From contig CAMNNN010000031.1 of the NCBI GenBank assembly GCA_946545505.1, positions 1 through 10,532 on the forward strand: DNA of 10,532 bases, in the 5' to 3' direction. The translations under genes and the position numbers were made by a program. The notes beneath the pieces were generated by a model that made no database searches, had not been told where the DNA came from, and was given only the letters and a program-made list of their open reading frames with translations. Positions 6,885 to 10,532 of this stretch are shown piece by piece; within the stretch, counting starts at the first letter, position 1; every line of letters begins with the position of its first letter. Source of the stretch: an uncultured Clostridia bacterium (GTDB lineage: Bacteria; Bacillota; Clostridia; Saccharofermentanales; Saccharofermentanaceae).

Positions 6885-7714
6885 AGAAACCTCTTCACGT
6901 CGTAGTTATCGACCTGCACGAGCTTCGTGCCCTGAGGCAGACCTCTTCCGAGGAACGGAGAAGCGACCTGCTCGAATGTCTTCGGGTCATCACTCGTGTA
7001 GAACAGATGCGTGGCTTCACCTTCAGCCTTAAGATCATTAGTCTCGAGAATATCCTTTACGACACCTGCGACGGCGATGCCTGAATTGATAAGCGTAACA
7101 TCAGGTCCCATGACCTTGCTTATGGTCTTCGCGAGAAGAGGATAATGTGTACATGCGAGAACGACAGTGTCGACGTCCGCTTCCTTCAGAGGCTGCAGAT
7201 AGCGTCTCGCAGTAAGATAGGCAACCTCATCATCCCACCAGCCCTCTTCAGCAAGGGAAACGAACAGCGGGCACGCCTTGGATATGACTTCAAGTCCGTT
7301 GATATCCTTACCGTACTCCCGCACGGCTGACTCATATACACCGGACCCTATGGTGGCACTTGTCGCGATGATGCCGATCCTTCCGTTCTTCGTAGCCTTG
7401 ACCGCTGCCTTGGCACCTGGAACCACAACCTCGACTACAGGCACGTCGCATACTCTTGAGAGGATGCTGTAAGCATGCGTGCTCGCTGTGTTGCAGGCGA
7501 TGACTATCATCTTAACGTTCTGCTCCTTAAGGAACATCATGTCCTGAAGCGAATACTTGATTATGGTATCGTGAGACTTGGTACCGTAAGGAGACCTTCC
7601 GTCGTCACCGAAGTAGATCGTGCTCTCTCCCGGAACCTGCGCCATTATCTCGCGGAGTACCGTGAGGCCTCCGATACCCGAATCAAAAACACCTATCGGT
7701 CTGTTGTCAGCCAT
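6878..7714 (-). CDS. murI: Glutamate racemase
   Basis: The 278-residue product matches MurI, which interconverts L- and D-glutamate in the cytoplasm to supply D-glutamate for peptidoglycan stem peptides. Both catalytic cysteines are present in their signatures: C74 in ACNTAS and C188 in ACTHYPLL. The N-terminal GVFDSGIGGLTVL (8-20) holds the conserved Asp-Ser pair, and SPYGTKS (41-47) is the usual substrate-site loop, although the preceding residues are DDG where many relatives have DTA or DTG. Length is normal for the family. GAGGTGG (7722-7728) lies 7 nt upstream of the ATG. The start overlaps the stop of the pseudouridine synthase gene by one base (TAATG), so it is a mid-operon gene. No pseudogene signs are seen; the enzyme should be active and in most bacteria is essential. 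Confidence 0.97.
   Translation of the reverse strand: MADNRPIGVFDSGIGGLTVLREIMAQVPGESTIYFGDDGRSPYGTKSHDTIIKYSLQDMMFLKEQNVKMIVIACNTASTHAYSILSRVCDVPVVEVVVPGAKAAVKATKNGRIGIIATSATIGSGVYESAVREYGKDINGLEVISKACPLFVSLAEEGWWDDEVAYLTARRYLQPLKEADVDTVVLACTHYPLLAKTISKVMGPDVTLINSGIAVAGVVKDILETNDLKAEGEATHLFYTSDDPKTFEQVASPFLGRGLPQGTKLVQVDNYDVKRFLC
6890..6895 (-). promoter_or_regulatory. Ribosome binding site supporting the GTG start of the DUF1934 gene
   Basis: AAGAGG on the minus strand lies inside the last murI codons and 5 nt before GTG 6884. It favours the overlapping GTG start over the ATG at 6872. Confidence 0.6.
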
Positions 7715-8664
7715 TACAATTCCACCTCATATCTCGGCTCGATAGAGAATTTTCTGCCGGATAATTCCCTGTGTTTATTGTCTTCTGATATTCTACCGAA
7801 CAACAGTGATGTTGACCACAACTGCTGGTGCTTTATCCTGCCGCCGTCCTTGCTCTCGAAACACAGATTCACCTGATTTCGGCCGTAGTTGCCGTCACCT
7901 AAGATGGGGTATCCCAAGTGTGCGAACTGTGCTCTTATCTGATGCGTTCTTCCCGTAACAAGCTCACACTCGATCTCGGAAAAGCCGTCGTAATACCCAA
8001 GCACCCTGTACCTCGTCGTTATGGGAAGATCGCCTTCCTGCTTCTTATCGTGGATATATACTTCGCCGGAGCGTGTCTTCTCGAGGTAAGCCTTAACCTC
8101 GCTCATGAGAACTTCATCCTGTGCGACGACAGCCTCACCCAAGTCCGCCGGTATACGTCCCACAACGAGACATCTGTATCTCTTGGTTACCTTCTCCTCC
8201 TTAAAAAGCTTCACGGCATCTTCAAGGTAGTCTTTGTTCTTGGCGATCATCAGAATACCGCCGGTATTCATATCAATCCTGTGCACGAGCTCGGCGTTTC
8301 TGTTCCCTGCGCTCTGCCTTACGATATCGATAAGGTTGTCGCCCGTAGTCTTACCGCTGTGCACGGGGAGCCCCTGGCGCTTATTCACGATAAGCATGCC
8401 GTCAGTCTGAGCCACCACAGAGTAGTCTTTCGAATGGTCCTTCTTCTGTTCTCCCCCCTCGAAAAGGCTGTCAGGAAGCCAGACCTGTACCTCCTGTCCC
8501 GCAAGCACCTTAAGGTCGGCGGAAACCTTCTTGCCGTCTATCCTTATATCCTTGTGCTTCAGGGCTTTATACAGATCCGCCTTCGTCAGCGACGGGAAAT
8601 TAACAGTGCACGCCTTAACGACGTGCTCACCGTTCAAAGAGTTGTCTACAGTAAAACTTTTCAT
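7714..8664 (-). CDS. RluA-family RNA pseudouridine synthase
   Basis: This 316-residue enzyme has an N-terminal S4-like RNA-binding domain (about 1-63, with the SLTKADLYKALKHKDIRIDGKKV block) and an RluA-type catalytic domain. The catalytic aspartate is D131 in the signature HRIDMNTGG (129-136), and the family motifs GRTHQIRAQFAHLGYPILGD (238-257) are intact. It converts specific uridines in 23S rRNA or tRNA to pseudouridine. The layout resembles RluC/RluD relatives, but the target sites cannot be read from sequence. I use ATG 8664 rather than an in-frame start at 8736, because the added 24 residues (His- and Arg-rich) lie within the upstream gene and do not look like this family. The start is 2 nt after the stop of the membrane-protein gene (TAATAATG) and lacks a clear ribosome binding site, so it likely relies on coupling. 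Confidence 0.93.
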   Translation of the reverse strand: MKSFTVDNSLNGEHVVKACTVNFPSLTKADLYKALKHKDIRIDGKKVSADLKVLAGQEVQVWLPDSLFEGGEQKKDHSKDYSVVAQTDGMLIVNKRQGLPVHSGKTTGDNLIDIVRQSAGNRNAELVHRIDMNTGGILMIAKNKDYLEDAVKLFKEEKVTKRYRCLVVGRIPADLGEAVVAQDEVLMSEVKAYLEKTRSGEVYIHDKKQEGDLPITTRYRVLGYYDGFSEIECELVTGRTHQIRAQFAHLGYPILGDGNYGRNQVNLCFESKDGGRIKHQQLWSTSLLFGRISEDNKHRELSGRKFSIEPRYEVEL

Positions 8665-8666
8665 TA

Positions 8667-9140
8667 TTACTTGATTATATTGATTCCGAGCATCGTAAGT
8701 ACACCGATGATGATGCCTGCGAGTACTACCCCGCACATAACGGCGATACTGCTCTTCTTAAAGTCCATATCGAGGATGCTCGCAGCCAGCGTTCCCGTCC
8801 ACGCACCTGTTCCCGGAAGAGGGATACCTACGAAGAGGAGGAGAGCGATATAAACGCCCATCTTGCCTGCCTTAAGTTTCTCGCCGCCCTTATGGCCCTT
8901 CTCGAGACAAAAAGTAAAGAACTTGCCGATGCCCTTTTTATCCTTACCCCACTCGAGAACCTTACGTGCGAGGAAGAAGATGACGGGTACCGGAAGCATG
9001 TTGCCAATGATACAGATGGTATAAGCGGGCACCGCCGGAATTCCCGAAGCCAAGGCATAGAGGATGCCGCCTCGGATCTCGATCAGAGGTACCATCGATA
9101 TAAAGAACGAGATTAGTGCATCATACATATCAAAAGACAT
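8667..9140 (-). CDS. Small integral membrane protein, COG2426 / small multidrug export family
   Basis: The 157-residue protein is mostly hydrophobic, with membrane segments near 7-32, 36-60, 95-120 and 130-156. The motifs MVPLIEIRGG (16-25), GNMLPVP (46-52) and GIPLPGTGAWTG (105-116) are the hallmarks of the COG2426 family, labelled small multidrug export protein in Pfam. The two short loops rich in Pro and Gly recall the paired re-entrant hairpins of DedA-like transporters, so a transport role in the cytoplasmic membrane is plausible; the substrate is unknown and the multidrug label is weakly founded. AAGGAG (9148-9153) lies 7 nt before the ATG. It is the first gene of the run that leads through the pseudouridine synthase to murI. 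Confidence 0.92.
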   Translation of the reverse strand: MSFDMYDALISFFISMVPLIEIRGGILYALASGIPAVPAYTICIIGNMLPVPVIFFLARKVLEWGKDKKGIGKFFTFCLEKGHKGGEKLKAGKMGVYIALLLFVGIPLPGTGAWTGTLAASILDMDFKKSSIAVMCGVVLAGIIIGVLTMLGINIIK

Positions 9141-9165
9141 AATAATTCTCCTTAATTCGCCACTG

Positions 9166-9194
9166 ATTGTCGCATAAGATGCCGGGCTTTACAA
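9166..9194 (-). promoter_or_regulatory. Possible promoter of the COG2426-rlu-murI operon
   Basis: On the minus strand TTGTAA (9189-9194) is followed, after exactly 17 nt, by GACAAT (9166-9171), with a TG one base before the -10 (extended -10). Each hexamer matches consensus at four of six positions. It lies at the end of the AraC gene and leaves a leader of about 20 nt that contains the ribosome binding site. Read-through from the cyclophilin-AraC genes is an alternative. Confidence 0.42.
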
Positions 9195-9195
9195 A

Positions 9196-9966
9196 TCAGC
9201 CTTTGGCATCCTGCTCGCTTATCCAACTCTTGTGATAGTGCTTTTTTCTGTATTCTTCCGGAGTCATGCCTGTCTGCTTACGGAACACCTGAATGAAATG
9301 ACTCTGTGAAGAGAATCCCAGATAGTTCGCGATCTGAAGCGAAGTGTCATCCAGATGACGCAGCATATGCTCGGCAATCTCGATCTTGCTGTCGCGGATG
9401 TACTCACTTATCGACTTGCCCATCTCCTTCTTAAACAGCTTGCTTAAGTAACTCGAATTGACCGAGAGCGCAGTTGCCACCTGTTCTACCGTAAGAGGCT
9501 CCTGAATGTGCGTACGTATGAAGTCGATCGCGAGGACAACATATCGTGAGACGACCTGCCTCTTGCTTAAGTCTCTCATTCTGGTGCAGTATTCCAGTCT
9601 TACTTCATCGCCGATCGCATGGACCTGCTCAGGAGTGGAGGCCCGGTCAATCTTCCTTATGAAGATATCGCTCAATGTATAACTGACTGCGATATCCATG
9701 CCGTGCTCAATACAGAATCTCGATACAAGTGCCGTCATGATGATGGCATGGTATTTCTCGTTATTGAGATTGTCGGCTGACAGAACACCTCTCCTGAAGT
9801 TCTTCGGATGAGACTTGCTTTGCTCATCAAGATCCCTCTTAAGTCCTTCAAGATCGCCCGCGGCAATAAGGCCGTAGCGGTTGATCTCGGCGTTATAGGC
9901 GTATCTTCTTACGTCGTTATCACGCTCTGACAGAAGCAGGCGCTCAAGCTCTTCGTCAATAGTCAT
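9196..9966 (-). CDS. AraC-family transcriptional regulator with helical N-terminal domain
   Basis: The 256-residue product ends in a two-helix-turn-helix AraC/XylS DNA-binding domain. The first HTH is near 158-178 (LTVEQVATALSVNSSYLSKLFKK) and the second near 209-232. The family signature runs through IANYLGFSSQSHFIQVFRK and TGMTPEEYRKKH. The N-terminal 140 residues are predicted helical and lack the sugar-binding cupin of classical AraC; the SRFCIEHGMDIAVSYTLSDIFI stretch (82-103) resembles the sensor part of a clostridial AraC subgroup whose signal is unknown. There is no transmembrane segment. Its ATG overlaps the stop of the cyclophilin gene (TGATG) and has only a weak ribosome binding site (TAGAG about 10 nt away), so translation is probably coupled. 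Targets may include its own operon or the envelope genes downstream, but no operator repeats stand out. Confidence 0.93.
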   Translation of the reverse strand: MTIDEELERLLLSERDNDVRRYAYNAEINRYGLIAAGDLEGLKRDLDEQSKSHPKNFRRGVLSADNLNNEKYHAIIMTALVSRFCIEHGMDIAVSYTLSDIFIRKIDRASTPEQVHAIGDEVRLEYCTRMRDLSKRQVVSRYVVLAIDFIRTHIQEPLTVEQVATALSVNSSYLSKLFKKEMGKSISEYIRDSKIEIAEHMLRHLDDTSLQIANYLGFSSQSHFIQVFRKQTGMTPEEYRKKHYHKSWISEQDAKG

Positions 9967-10532
9967 CAGTCAATTACTCTAATCTCTGTTATTACAGGCT
10001 GGTTCTCCGGTGCAACACCACCGTTACCGTCCGTATTAACTGTTACTGCACAGATCTGATCTACGATATCCATACCTTCGGTTACATGTCCGAACGCAGC
10101 ATAATTGCCGTCGAGCGTATCTGTATAATCATCGGAATGAACGATAAAGAACTGTGATGAAGCGGAATTCATATCATAGCCGTTTCTTGCCATAGAAATG
10201 ACGCCTCTTACATGAGATATGTCATTGGGAATTCCGTTGCTCTCGAACTCACCTACTATAGTCTCGTCGGATCCGCCCGTACCGTCGCCGTTAGGGTCTC
10301 CTCCCTGGATCATGAATCCGGACATGATACGGTGGAATGTAAGTCCGTTATAGAAACCGGACTCGGCAAGTCTCATGAAGTTATCAACCGTTACGGGCGC
10401 CGTATCGGAATCGAGTTCCACATATATGGTTCCGTATTCCTCAACATCCATCTCGACATGATGAAGACCTGTTCTCTTCCCTTCCGCCATTGACTCATAA
10501 GCGCTCTGTGCCGCAGCCTGCGCATCACGTGC
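9966..10532 (-). CDS. Cyclophilin-type peptidyl-prolyl isomerase, probably exported, 5' end outside window
   Basis: The visible 188 residues contain a complete cyclophilin domain, which catalyses cis-trans isomerisation of proline peptide bonds. Motifs are FHRIMSGFMIQGGDP (with the catalytic Arg), GTGGSDETI, GVISMAR, ASSQFFIVH and AAFGHVTEGMDIVD. An ATG exists at 10490, but the frame stays open to the window edge, no good ribosome binding site precedes that ATG, and the 14 upstream residues (ARDAQAAAQSAYES) look like a low-complexity linker. I therefore infer that the gene starts upstream and encodes a lipoprotein or secreted form, as in many Clostridia where similar short linkers join a signal peptide to the domain. 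If the ATG at 10490 were the start, it would be a 174-residue cytoplasmic PPIase. It overlaps the AraC gene by one base (TGATG). Confidence 0.92.
   Translation of the reverse strand, partial: ARDAQAAAQSAYESMAEGKRTGLHHVEMDVEEYGTIYVELDSDTAPVTVDNFMRLAESGFYNGLTFHRIMSGFMIQGGDPNGDGTGGSDETIVGEFESNGIPNDISHVRGVISMARNGYDMNSASSQFFIVHSDDYTDTLDGNYAAFGHVTEGMDIVDQICAVTVNTDGNGGVAPENQPVITEIRVID

Noticed and set aside
8665..8736. A 24-residue N-terminal extension of the RluA-family protein
   Set aside because: The added residues are encoded inside the COG2426 gene in another frame, are His/Arg-rich and unlike the family. ATG 8664 right after the upstream stop is the natural coupled start.
7918..8853. A 311-codon open frame on the plus strand
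   Set aside because: It lies antisense to the pseudouridine synthase and COG2426 genes, which have clear family motifs. Its translation has no recognisable motif and no ribosome binding site; it is a shadow of codon bias on the other strand.
1..10532. Mobile elements, CRISPR arrays, toxin-antitoxin pairs, defence islands, tRNA or rRNA genes
   Set aside because: I looked for transposase motifs, repeated spacers, terminal repeats, small paired ORFs and structural RNA signatures on both strands and saw none. Gene content and composition are uniform and core-like.

Overview
This window looks like chromosomal core-genome sequence from an anaerobic Gram-positive bacterium of the Bacillota, most likely class Clostridia (Lachnospiraceae or a similar gut/rumen lineage). 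The reasons are the family-level look of TypA, Der, the zinc-ribbon form of L32, the DUF1934 and COG2426 proteins, AGGAGG-type ribosome binding sites, and a cytoplasmic BMP-domain protein of a kind I associate with Clostridia. Base composition is moderate (by eye mid-40s % GC) and even throughout. I see no phage, IS, integron, CRISPR, tRNA or rRNA sequence. The genus cannot be fixed from the sequence alone.

All eleven supported genes lie on the minus strand, so transcription runs from high to low coordinates. From the upstream (right) end: an extracytoplasmic cyclophilin whose 5' end is outside the window (9966 to beyond 10532) overlaps an AraC-family regulator (9196-9966) by the TGATG junction. 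A possible promoter then precedes a tight five-gene run: COG2426 small membrane protein (8667-9140), RluA-family pseudouridine synthase (7714-8664), glutamate racemase murI (6878-7714), a DUF1934 beta-barrel protein (6501-6884) and a lipoprotein with an internally duplicated module (4873-6483). Genes in this run overlap or are separated by at most 17 nt.

After a 110-nt spacer comes a two-gene unit: a 663-residue cytoplasmic protein that joins a ParB-like N-terminal region to a BMP/PnrA-type ligand-binding fold, coupled by an ATGA overlap to a calcineurin-like phosphoesterase (2181-2774). This pair is the most unusual part of the window. Then follow translation-related genes: rpmF (ribosomal protein L32) with a near-consensus sigma-A promoter and an intrinsic terminator, der (double-GTPase ribosome assembly factor) whose start lies just past that terminator, and the 5' third of a fixed-order GTPase gene typA/bipA (complement of 1-361) that runs off the left edge.

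Functionally, the left third serves ribosome assembly and translation, the middle pair looks like an uncharacterised intracellular ligand-sensing or nucleotide-handling unit, and the right half mixes cell-wall precursor supply (MurI), rRNA modification and cell-envelope proteins. I found no clear-cut novel defence or mobile system. The best leads are the ParB-like/BMP fusion with its phosphoesterase partner, the terminator placed inside the rpmF-der junction, and the duplicated calcium-loop lipoprotein.
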